Shown: piece after piece, positions 54,046-62,593 of the stretch
How positions within the stretch are numbered: the stretch's first letter is position 1
Layout of the letters: each line of letters opens with the position of its first letter
Origin: Bacteriovorax sp.
GTDB lineage: Bacteria > Bdellovibrionota > Bacteriovoracia > Bacteriovoracales > Bacteriovoracaceae
Direction: 5' to 3'
NCBI GenBank assembly: GCA_014377485.1
Contig: JACMPM010000024.1
Span: forward strand, 17,194-81,193
DNA: 64,000 nucleotides
Made by a program: the position numbers and the translations under genes
Notes under the pieces: generated by a model
Seen by the model: the letters and a program-made list of their open reading frames with translations, nothing else
Told to the model about the DNA's origin: nothing
Databases searched by the model: none

Positions 54046-54789
54046 ATGGGACTAATTGCCTCAGGCAATACCGACATCGGTAGAAAAAGAAAAACCAATC
54101 AAGACTCGTGGTACATGGGACTTGAAACAAAATTATTTGTGGTGGCCGATGGAATGGGTGGGCATAATGGCGGAGACATCGCTTCGCAGATGGCAGTTAA
54201 AGTGTTACCTGAATATCTTGAAAAAAATTTAAGCATGGAGCCTGTACTTCTTTTAACCGGATCAATAAAAGAATCTAACCGAACCATTAAAAATTTTGGT
54301 GAAACTCACGCCGAATTAGTGGGCATGGGAACTACAATTGTTAGCTTTTTCTTTAAAGGTCAAAATATTTATATCGGAAACGTCGGAGACTCTAGAGCCT
54401 ATTTAATAAATCAAAAAAGAATATTTCAGCTCTCACGCGACCACTCATTAGTCCAAGAAAAGCTTAATTATGGCGTCTATAACCGTGAACAAGCGGCGCT
54501 AGATCCCCAAAAAAATGTTTTAGTGCGCACTGTTGGATTCGAAGATGATGTTGAAGTTGATGTCTTTGTGTATAAAGTGAATAAAAATGATATTTTTCTT
54601 TGCTGCTCTGACGGATTACATGGAAAAGTCAGTGATGAAGACATGCTTTATATAATTAATAAGCAAATTCCCGATCCTGCGTCTGCCACTCAAGAAGATG
54701 CCGATAAAGTCATACAAACTTTGATTGACCAGGCCAATGAAAATGGCGGTCAAGACAACATCACGGCAATTCTTGTCATCGCACAATAA
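54046..54789 (+). CDS. PP2C-type Ser/Thr protein phosphatase (Stp1-like)
   Basis: The product has 247 residues. Metal and phosphate-binding motifs are seen: RKRKTNQDSW near the N-terminus, VADGMGGHNGG, GNVGDSRAYL, CCSDGLHG and GGQDNITAIL. It removes phosphate from Ser/Thr (or related residues) in the cytoplasm. It is divergent from prkA, so a kinase and a phosphatase share one intergenic region. Whether they act on the same targets is unknown. The M23 peptidase gene follows 97 bases on. Confidence 0.92.
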   Translation: MGLIASGNTDIGRKRKTNQDSWYMGLETKLFVVADGMGGHNGGDIASQMAVKVLPEYLEKNLSMEPVLLLTGSIKESNRTIKNFGETHAELVGMGTTIVSFFFKGQNIYIGNVGDSRAYLINQKRIFQLSRDHSLVQEKLNYGVYNREQAALDPQKNVLVRTVGFEDDVEVDVFVYKVNKNDIFLCCSDGLHGKVSDEDMLYIINKQIPDPASATQEDADKVIQTLIDQANENGGQDNITAILVIAQ

Positions 54790-54886
54790 TTATTGCCATA
54801 CCCCCCTTAAGAAAACTACAATTTACTATAGTTAAAACCGACATTTCGTCTCGCTTTAAGTTGTTTTTTTAAAATGGAGTAGACCA

Positions 54887-56005
54887 TTGGATCGCTATTA
54901 TACATTGATGATAATTCCCGAAAAGAATAAAGAAGTAAGATCAATAAAGATCCCGCGCATACTTTTTAAAAGTTTAATATTTTTATTTGTGACTTTTGTT
55001 ATTCTTCTAGGAATACTCACTTATGATTATTGGAATGTTTTAAGCCAGGTTTATGAGAATAAACATTTGTTGGTTGAAAACCGCCAGCTCAAAGAACAAG
55101 TTCAATTGTTTCAAATGAAACTCAATTCAATTACAGAAGATTTAGAACGAATAAATGTTTTTGAGCGAAAGCTTCGCGCAATTACCGGACTTGAAGCCAT
55201 TCGAGCAACTACGGTTGATGCTGGAGCAACTGTTGAGAAGTCGATGCTACCTTCTAAGTTTCAATCAAATTCCGTTGCTGAGCCCGATCGCGATTATTCG
55301 CCGGGATCAATGATTAAAGTTTTTAAATCCGTTCCTAAAAGAGCATCTGAAAAGTTAGTTCAATTTGAAGAAGATAAAAAATACCAGGAAACTAAAAAAT
55401 TATACGAAGAAAAGATCGCAAACTCTTTTGGACTAGGCAGTGATTTAAGTTACTCCAAAGAATGGTCTTTTCTCACTCGCCAAACTTTATCAATGGCACC
55501 GCTCTACGCTGAGTTCGATTACAAATACGATGTGGTGGTGAGCTTTTTAAAAGAAGTTGAAGTTCATGTACATGAACTTGATCAACATTTATTAGACAAA
55601 GAATCTTTCTTGCATTCAACTCCCACTCTTATGCCGGCCAATGGCCATCTCACTTCCAGCTATGGACCTCGTATGAGTCCGTATGCGGGAAGAATCAAGA
55701 TGCATGAAGGCTTGGACATTGGTGCACCTATTGGAACTCCTATCGTTGCTCCAGCTGACGGTGTTGTTACCTTTTCAGGACCTAAACCTGGTTTTGGTAA
55801 TTTTGTGCAAATCGATCATGGTTATGGAGTAGAAACTATTTTTGGACACGCATCTTCTCTCTCTGTTAAAAAAGGACAGAAAGTTTCTCGTGGAGATAAA
55901 ATTGCAACGGTTGGTAACACGGGTTACTCAACAGGACCGCATGTTCACTACGAGGTTCGTGTCAACGGAACTCCCGTTGACCCACTTTACTACGTTCTAA
56001 ATTAA
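54887..56005 (+). CDS. Membrane-anchored M23 (LytM) peptidase
   Basis: The product has 372 residues from a TTG start (MDRYYTLMIIPEKNKEVRSI), with GGAG seven bases upstream. One membrane helix (SLIFLFVTFVILLGILTYDY) is followed by a coiled-coil region. The C-terminal catalytic domain has MHEGLD with the H-x-x-x-D ligands and GPHVHYE with the H-x-H ligands, so the enzyme should be active. It cuts peptidoglycan cross-bridges in the periplasm, or activates amidases. Relatives are common in delta-proteobacteria and Bdellovibrionota. secA follows 67 bases on. Confidence 0.88.
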   Translation: MDRYYTLMIIPEKNKEVRSIKIPRILFKSLIFLFVTFVILLGILTYDYWNVLSQVYENKHLLVENRQLKEQVQLFQMKLNSITEDLERINVFERKLRAITGLEAIRATTVDAGATVEKSMLPSKFQSNSVAEPDRDYSPGSMIKVFKSVPKRASEKLVQFEEDKKYQETKKLYEEKIANSFGLGSDLSYSKEWSFLTRQTLSMAPLYAEFDYKYDVVVSFLKEVEVHVHELDQHLLDKESFLHSTPTLMPANGHLTSSYGPRMSPYAGRIKMHEGLDIGAPIGTPIVAPADGVVTFSGPKPGFGNFVQIDHGYGVETIFGHASSLSVKKGQKVSRGDKIATVGNTGYSTGPHVHYEVRVNGTPVDPLYYVLN

Positions 56006-56072
56006 AATTTTATTCAAATTTTTTTATAAGTTGAAAATATATATTGTTAAAGATTTTTAGGAGCTAATTTGT

Positions 56073-58640
56073 ATGAACCCTCTACAACTGATTTTTGGTA
56101 CTAAGTACGACCGCGATTTGAAAAAATTAAAACCCTTTGTTGAACTGATCAATGCTCTTGAACCTAAGATGCAAAAGATGACTGACGATGAACTAAAGGC
56201 CCAGACACCAAAGTTAAAAGAATTACTCGCAAAAGGAACTGCAAGTCTTGATCTTTTGCCTGAAGCTTTTGCAACGATTAGAGAAGCTTCAAAAAGAGTC
56301 CTGGGAATGAGACATTTTGATGTGCAGTTGATGGGTGGAGTAACTCTATACAATGCTTCAATTGCTGAAATGAAAACAGGTGAAGGTAAAACTCTTACAG
56401 CTACTCTGCCTCTTTATTTAGTGGCCCTTGAAGGACGTGGCGCACACGTAGTTACAGTCAACGACTACCTGGCCAAACGTGATGCTGCGGAAATGGGTGT
56501 TCTTTATAATTGGCTGGGTTTAAGTGTTGGTTGTATTCTTTCTCAAATATCAGATGAAGAAAGACAAGTTGCCTATAATGCCGACATTACTTACGGAACA
56601 AATAACGAATTTGCTTTCGACTATCTTCGCGACAATATGAAATTTTCTCTGGAAGAATACGTTCAGCGCGAGCACCATTTCTGTATCGTTGATGAGGTCG
56701 ATTCAATTTTAATCGATGAAGCCAGAACTCCCCTTCTTATTTCTGGACCAAGTGAAGGTGACGCCTCTCTTTACTATGTAGCTAATGATATTATTCCTCA
56801 ATTACAAAAAAATGTTCATTACACTGTTGATGAAAAAGCTCGTTCAGCAATGTTCACTGACGACGGTATTGTAAAAGTTCAAGAAATTACAAAAATTGAT
56901 AACCTCTTCAACGTAGAGCACTCAAATCTTCTTCACCATTTAAACCAAGCTCTAAAAGCTCACAGCCTTTTTAAAATAGATGTTGATTATGTTAACCGCG
57001 ATGGCCTAATCATTATCGTTGATGAGTTTACAGGAAGATTAAAAGAAGGCTCTCGCTGGTCTGATGGACTACACCAGTCAGTTGAGGCCAAAGAAGGAGT
57101 TCAGATTAAATCTGAAAACCAAACTCTTGCTTCAATCACTTTTCAAAATTACTTCAAACTTTATAAAAAGCTCTCTGGTATGACCGGTACTGCAGATACA
57201 GAAGCTGAAGAATTTGGTAAAATTTACAACCTAGATGTTGTAGTTATTCCAACGAACCTTCCATTAATCAGAGATGACCAAGCAGATATCATCTATAAAA
57301 ACCGTGCTGCCAAATACCGTGCAGTTGTAGAATTAATAAAAACTCTTCATGCTAAAGGACAACCCGTTCTCGTTGGTACGATTGCCATCGAAACTTCAGA
57401 GTTGTTATCCGCAGAATTGGCGAAGGCCGGAGTGCCTCACGAAGTATTAAATGCGAAACAACACGAACGTGAAGCAGAAATTATCAAAAATGCCGGCCAA
57501 AAAGGTTCTATTACAATTGCAACTAATATGGCAGGACGTGGTACCGATATTAAACTTAGTGCGGAAACAGTTGCACTTGGTGGACTATACATTTTAGGAA
57601 CTGAACGCCACGAATCAAGACGTATTGACAACCAGCTTCGCGGTCGTTCAGGACGCCAGGGAGATCCGGGAATTTCTAAATTCTTTTTGTCATTAGAAGA
57701 TGATCTGATGAGAATTTTTGGTTCAGATAAAATCGCGGGCCTTATGAATACTTTAGGGATGAAAGAAGACGAGCCAATCGAACACAAAATGATTTCCAAT
57801 GCTATTGCTAAAGCTCAGAAAAAAGTGGAAGCCCATAACTTCGATATCAGAAAGCATTTACTTGAATACGACAACGTTATGAATGAGCAACGTCGTATTA
57901 TTTATAAAATCAGACGCGATATTTTAAATGATACGGATAATCTGGGATTCATTAGCGAGATGGTTGAAGACGTTGCAGTAGATCTTTTAAATGCATACCG
58001 CCCCGATAAAAAAATTCCTCTTGAGTCTTGGGACTGGCCAGAAATGAAGACTGGCTTTAAGCATGCTTTTAATACTGAATATGATGTGAACCTTCAAGAA
58101 TGTATTAAAATTTACGACGGTGAACTTGAACATTATTTCGGTGAAGTAGCAAAAAGCATAATGACTGAAAAATTTTCACAATATGAAGCTGAACAAGTGA
58201 AGTACGCACTTCGCGAAATTCTACTTTCAGCATTTGATCAGCATTGGAAAGATCATCTTCTGCAAATGGATCATATTAAAGAAGGGATTAATTTAAGAGC
58301 TTACGCTCAGAAAGATCCTCTTACAGAATACAAGAAAGAATCGTTTGGTCTTTTTGAAACAATGAAAGGTCAGGTTAAAAAATCAATTGTCACAAATATT
58401 TTTACCGTAAGACTTTATACTAAAGAAGAAATAGATGAGCTTCAAAAGCGCCACACAGAAGAATTAGAAGCACAACTTGAAGCCCATAAAAGAATGCTTG
58501 AAGCTGAAACTGTTAAAGAAGAAGCTAAGGTAATTCAATCTGCCATAAAACGTGGAGCGGTAGCAAAAGTTGGTCGTAACGATCCTTGTCCATGCGGATC
58601 CGGAAAAAAGTATAAGCAATGTCACGGAGTGGATGCTTAA
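56073..58640 (+). CDS. secA: Preprotein translocase ATPase SecA
   Basis: The product has 855 residues. Walker A is [11 protein letters not shown] near residue 103, Walker B includes [14 protein letters not shown], and the preprotein-binding and helicase domains follow ([25 protein letters not shown]). The C-terminus carries the SEC-C zinc finger [14 protein letters not shown]. SecA drives Sec-dependent export, in line with the many signal peptides in this window. TAGGAG lies nine bases before the ATG. The next gene starts on the last base of its stop codon. Confidence 0.97.
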   Translation: MNPLQLIFGTKYDRDLKKLKPFVELINALEPKMQKMTDDELKAQTPKLKELLAKGTASLDLLPEAFATIREASKRVLGMRHFDVQLMGGVTLYNASIAEMKTGEGKTLTATLPLYLVALEGRGAHVVTVNDYLAKRDAAEMGVLYNWLGLSVGCILSQISDEERQVAYNADITYGTNNEFAFDYLRDNMKFSLEEYVQREHHFCIVDEVDSILIDEARTPLLISGPSEGDASLYYVANDIIPQLQKNVHYTVDEKARSAMFTDDGIVKVQEITKIDNLFNVEHSNLLHHLNQALKAHSLFKIDVDYVNRDGLIIIVDEFTGRLKEGSRWSDGLHQSVEAKEGVQIKSENQTLASITFQNYFKLYKKLSGMTGTADTEAEEFGKIYNLDVVVIPTNLPLIRDDQADIIYKNRAAKYRAVVELIKTLHAKGQPVLVGTIAIETSELLSAELAKAGVPHEVLNAKQHEREAEIIKNAGQKGSITIATNMAGRGTDIKLSAETVALGGLYILGTERHESRRIDNQLRGRSGRQGDPGISKFFLSLEDDLMRIFGSDKIAGLMNTLGMKEDEPIEHKMISNAIAKAQKKVEAHNFDIRKHLLEYDNVMNEQRRIIYKIRRDILNDTDNLGFISEMVEDVAVDLLNAYRPDKKIPLESWDWPEMKTGFKHAFNTEYDVNLQECIKIYDGELEHYFGEVAKSIMTEKFSQYEAEQVKYALREILLSAFDQHWKDHLLQMDHIKEGINLRAYAQKDPLTEYKKESFGLFETMKGQVKKSIVTNIFTVRLYTKEEIDELQKRHTEELEAQLEAHKRMLEAETVKEEAKVIQSAIKRGAVAKVGRNDPCPCGSGKKYKQCHGVDA

Positions 58641-59983
58641 TGACCAATGGGAATAACGACGACGATAATCGCCGGGACTTAACACGCATTGAAGATCTTT
58701 CTGAGTTTCTACACCTTGAAGATTCTGATGTTGATGATAAATTTGGCGGTTTTGAGAAAAAGAACGAAAGTCTTGAAAAAACAGATTTGACCGCTGGAGT
58801 AAGTCTTGACGAGCTCGACAGCACAGAAGGCTTCGAGCTCCCACCAGAGTTACCTGAGACAGAAAAAGAGACTAATCCAGAGGAAGAACAATTTGAAACT
58901 CTAGAAGAAGTTAGTTTTTTTGATGAACCTGAAGAATCAGTTGCATCTGAAACTGATTTTAGCGAATCACAAGATTCTATTTCAATGGACGACTCAACTT
59001 TTGTGATTTCATCTGATGATAATAATGATTTCTCATTTACAACTTCTGAATCGTCGTCTGAAGCTTTTGAATTCTCAGAAAATGAATCTCTAGACGAAAC
59101 ACTCGATGAAACGCTGGTCGAAGAAGACGAGATTCCCTACACAAAATCTCCAATGGAAGAGAACCCTCTACAAGAAAAATTCGAAGAAGTTAAAAACTTC
59201 GCCCAAAATTTTTCTTACGGACAAATTCAAGGTGCTGGAAACCCTCCATTTAGTTTAATCATCAGAAATTTAAAATATGCTGAAGAGGCCGAAGATATAC
59301 TGATTATTCTTCGTGAATTTGGTCTAGTTACTGATCAAAACACTCACGATACGACAAAAAGCCTGGAGCTTGGCTCCCTACTTGTTCCGCAAATAAGCGA
59401 ATATAGTGCCATCGTTTTGGCCCATAAATTTAGACGTTTTGACTGTGATATAGAAGTTGGTTTATCAGACGAAGTTCATCCTTCAAAATCTGGAGACACT
59501 AATCCTCGCGGTCTTATGAAAAAAGACAGCCTGGTTCAAAATAAAATAGAAAGTTTCAAAAGAAACGAAAATGATACGCCTCTTAATGAAATTATTATCA
59601 GTACAACTTCAACACTTGAAGGGTATTTGATAAAAAAATATATTGGCATTCAAACAAGTTTTGCAATTGTTGATGAAGAAGAATTAGAGCGATTAAAATT
59701 CGTTCAAAAAACTGTAAGAATGAACACAGAACTTCAAAACTACGATACTGATGAATCTATCACAAGTGAACGAGCTTTTAAGGATTATCAAAATTCGTTT
59801 GATCTGCTCTTTACTGATCTTTGCGATCAATTGAAAGTGAAGGCCATGAAAGAAAAAGCCAATGCTCTAATAGGATTGAGCTATCAACTTACGACTCTGC
59901 CATTTGAAAAATCAGCACAAGGAAGCAGTTGTTATCAACTCACTTGCAGCGCAACTCTCGCAGTTGTAAGGCCAGTTGTCTAA
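58640..59983 (+). CDS. Acidic protein with C-terminal YbjQ-like domain
   Basis: The product has 447 residues; the ATG at 58640 shares a base with the secA stop (TAATG). The first 180 residues are strongly acidic and low in complexity (EDLSEFLHLEDSDVDDKFGG), probably disordered. The C-terminal part (residues about 310-447) has IIISTTSTLEGYLIKKYIGI and then KEKANALIGLSYQLTT, ending in TCSATLAVV. This is the pattern of YbjQ/UPF0145 domains, small pentameric proteins of unknown role. The coupling to secA suggests a link with the export machinery, which is inference. Confidence 0.7.
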   Translation: MTNGNNDDDNRRDLTRIEDLSEFLHLEDSDVDDKFGGFEKKNESLEKTDLTAGVSLDELDSTEGFELPPELPETEKETNPEEEQFETLEEVSFFDEPEESVASETDFSESQDSISMDDSTFVISSDDNNDFSFTTSESSSEAFEFSENESLDETLDETLVEEDEIPYTKSPMEENPLQEKFEEVKNFAQNFSYGQIQGAGNPPFSLIIRNLKYAEEAEDILIILREFGLVTDQNTHDTTKSLELGSLLVPQISEYSAIVLAHKFRRFDCDIEVGLSDEVHPSKSGDTNPRGLMKKDSLVQNKIESFKRNENDTPLNEIIISTTSTLEGYLIKKYIGIQTSFAIVDEEELERLKFVQKTVRMNTELQNYDTDESITSERAFKDYQNSFDLLFTDLCDQLKVKAMKEKANALIGLSYQLTTLPFEKSAQGSSCYQLTCSATLAVVRPVV

Positions 59984-59984
59984 A

Positions 59985-61409
59985 ATGAAACCTCAACATT
60001 ACAAAACTGTAGTAATCGGTGGAGGGATTGTAGGGGCGGGAATTTTCCGCGACCTTGCTCTCCACGGTGTAGATACGCTTTTAATTGAAAAAAAAGATTT
60101 CTCCTCGCAAACTAGTGAGCGCAGTTCCAAAATGCTCCACGGTGGCATTCGCTACCTTGAAAACTTGGATTTTGCGCTGGTGTTTGAAGCACTTCACGAA
60201 AAAAACTTGTGGCTTAAACTCACACCTCATCTGGCCCAGGAAGTACCTTTTTATCTTCCAGTTTTTAAAGATGCTAAACGCCCGCTTTGGATGATCAGAT
60301 TAGGAATGTTTCTCTACGATTTTTTATCGAGCTTTAAAAACTCACCTTATGAAATAAAATCAGCAGAAGAAGTACTCACAATTATCCCCGATTTAAAAAC
60401 TACCGGTCTTTTTGGTGCGGGAGTTTATTACGACGGAATAATGGACGACGCTAAAATCACACTTGAAGTGATATATGATGCTTTAAAAGAGCGTTGCGCG
60501 CATGCCATGACCTATACAGCAGTGACGACTGTTACAAAACTTCACGAAAGAAATATTATTCACTGTAAAAATCTATTAACTGGTGTTGCGTTTAGTGTGA
60601 CATGTGATCAAGTGGTTTATGCTCTAGGTCCATTCACCGATCGTTTTTTAAATAATATTCCAATGTATCATTGGGAAAATGTCCTCCTTCCTTCTAAGGG
60701 CTCCCATCTTTGGATATCTTATAAAGATTTGCCGCTTAAATATCCAATCGTAATAACAACCAAAGATGACCGGGTGATTTTCGTTATACCCCATGGTGAT
60801 CAAATTTTGGTTGGAACAACTGAGGTCGCGTTTAACGGCGATTTTTTTGATGTGAAGCCAAGTGATACTGAAATCAATTATCTCCTGGCCGAACTTAATG
60901 ATTATTTTCCCAAACTTGGTTTAAACCACGATCATATACTTTCATCATTTGCTGGAATCAGACCACTCGTGAAAGAAGCAGGTGCTGGAGATCGCGGTAA
61001 AACATCTCGTGAACATAAAATTTTTCAACCGATGAGTGATACTTATGTGATCACAGGCGGGAAATACACAACATTTCGAGTAATGGGTCAGGAAATTACC
61101 AGAGATATTTGTCATAAGTATGGCAAGAGTTTCAATCCTGATTATTCTAAGCAGAAGCTTAGACAAAGATCTGTGGTTGTTCCATTTGAATGGAAACTTC
61201 CGACTACTGAAGAATTGATTCGCATTTGTGAAACTGAAGGTCCAAAAACCTTTCTTGATTTGGTAGTGAGACGATTGTCTGTTTCTAGTCGTAAAACATG
61301 GGAATTAAAAACCAACGGAGTGGATTTTAAGCAGTATTTTATGAAGAATTTAGAAGACCTAAAAAAACATTTAGTAATATCTGAAGAAGATATTGATAAA
61401 TTTATCTAA
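59985..61409 (+). CDS. glpD: FAD-dependent glycerol-3-phosphate dehydrogenase
   Basis: The product has 474 residues. The FAD-binding GGGIVGAGIFRDLALHGVDT, the SSKMLHGGIRYL motif and the C-terminal GGKYTTFRVMG are typical of GlpD/DAO proteins. It oxidises glycerol-3-phosphate to dihydroxyacetone phosphate and feeds electrons to quinones at the inner membrane, linking glycerolipid breakdown to respiration. I use the ATG at 59985, one base after the previous stop; a TTG at 59976 would overlap it. The gene ends 21 bases before a convergent barrel gene. Confidence 0.9.
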   Translation: MKPQHYKTVVIGGGIVGAGIFRDLALHGVDTLLIEKKDFSSQTSERSSKMLHGGIRYLENLDFALVFEALHEKNLWLKLTPHLAQEVPFYLPVFKDAKRPLWMIRLGMFLYDFLSSFKNSPYEIKSAEEVLTIIPDLKTTGLFGAGVYYDGIMDDAKITLEVIYDALKERCAHAMTYTAVTTVTKLHERNIIHCKNLLTGVAFSVTCDQVVYALGPFTDRFLNNIPMYHWENVLLPSKGSHLWISYKDLPLKYPIVITTKDDRVIFVIPHGDQILVGTTEVAFNGDFFDVKPSDTEINYLLAELNDYFPKLGLNHDHILSSFAGIRPLVKEAGAGDRGKTSREHKIFQPMSDTYVITGGKYTTFRVMGQEITRDICHKYGKSFNPDYSKQKLRQRSVVVPFEWKLPTTEELIRICETEGPKTFLDLVVRRLSVSSRKTWELKTNGVDFKQYFMKNLEDLKKHLVISEEDIDKFI

Positions 61410-61430
61410 TAAAAAATTTCTTATAATAAA

Positions 61431-62582
61431 CTAAAAACGATAGGAAATTCCAAACAACACTCGAGGTCCAGATAATTTACGAGTAGATGTTACAGCATCA
61501 ACCGTATAAGATTCATTTGAGCTATAATAATCAAACAATGCTCTAACTCCAAAACCGTTGCTAAGTACGTATTTCGCTCCAACGCCTACCGAGAAAAAAG
61601 TATTCGTTCCTTTTATAGAATTTGATACACCATTAGTCGTAGTTGAAATGGTCGCGTTTCCGGCCCCCAGATTTACTCCACCAAAACCTATTATATTGTT
61701 TGTTGTGGCCGCTGAATTGTAAAAATGATAATTAACTCCGCCACCAAATTCAAACCAATCAATTCCTAATTTATCGCTCGAACTAGATTCCAAAGTTCTT
61801 TTGTGAACAAAGATTGTGAGAGAAGTATTTTTCAAAAAACTATCTGATGCTAAAAAATAACGTTCGATACCTGCCGATAAATCGACTGATGAAGCTTTTG
61901 TCTCAGTAGATGTGGCCGTCGTTGATGTCGTGCCGTTATCAACTGTTCCCGAAAGCGCGTTCAAATATATGGTCCCCCATACTTCCCAATTTTTAGAAGT
62001 GTTTGCACCACCCCGGATTGGAGCATCTTCCATCATGCTGACTTCTTTTGGCTCATTTGATTTATTCGATTTATTTGATTTAACAGGTGCTTCTTTTTTT
62101 GCTGGCTTTGCGGATTCTTCCAATCCCATTCCCTCTAATTCTTTTTGCTCATCTTCATTTATTTTCGAAGCAGCTCCTTCTTCCGCAGCTCCATCATTCA
62201 TACCCATTTTATCGCTTCCGCCTGGGATTGGCTCATCCTTCATGCTTTTAGACGGGTCATCTGTTATTTTTACCGGGCTAGCGATTTTTAAATTTAACAC
62301 TTTGCCATCGGTGACTTCGGCCGGTTCAACGACCCGATATAAAGACCAAATTGACCTAGATGGTGAAACTTTTTCAACCACACCACGAGCAATAACTCCT
62401 GAAGTAATAAAAAATTTAGCGTGATCCCCTACGGCCAATCCGTCTTCAGCACCACGATTTATAAGAACCGTTTTTTTGGAGTTTGAAACTTTTAAAAAGC
62501 GAAGAGTTAATTTCTCATCAATCTCTAGAGCGTGAACAGAGTTTAAGCTTAAAAAAGTTAATATAACTAAAAGAACTCTCAT
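61431..62582 (-). CDS. Outer-membrane barrel protein with charged linker
   Basis: The product has 383 residues with a signal peptide (MRVLLVILTFLSLNSVHA). An N-terminal domain of about 90 residues is beta-rich (LTLRFLKVSNSKKTVLINRG) and resembles a FlgT-like or SH3-type region. A long Glu/Lys/Ser linker with a small repeat (KSNKSNKSNEPK) follows. The C-terminal 180 residues form a barrel ending in GISYRF, as usual for outer-membrane proteins. It starts 11 bases after the upstream gene, so the two are co-transcribed. Confidence 0.7.
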   Translation of the reverse strand: MRVLLVILTFLSLNSVHALEIDEKLTLRFLKVSNSKKTVLINRGAEDGLAVGDHAKFFITSGVIARGVVEKVSPSRSIWSLYRVVEPAEVTDGKVLNLKIASPVKITDDPSKSMKDEPIPGGSDKMGMNDGAAEEGAASKINEDEQKELEGMGLEESAKPAKKEAPVKSNKSNKSNEPKEVSMMEDAPIRGGANTSKNWEVWGTIYLNALSGTVDNGTTSTTATSTETKASSVDLSAGIERYFLASDSFLKNTSLTIFVHKRTLESSSSDKLGIDWFEFGGGVNYHFYNSAATTNNIIGFGGVNLGAGNATISTTTNGVSNSIKGTNTFFSVGVGAKYVLSNGFGVRALFDYYSSNESYTVDAVTSTRKLSGPRVLFGISYRF

Positions 62583-62593
62583 GATCGTATCCC

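Noticed and set aside
58464..58844. Open frame on the minus strand across the secA end
   Set aside because: Lies opposite secA and its coupled downstream gene, with no ribosome-binding site and no recognisable domain.
62050..62095. Short tttgatttattcgattta-type repeat
   Set aside because: Encodes the SNKSNKSN linker; only about three copies and inside a coding region, so no CRISPR or phase-variable repeat is supported.
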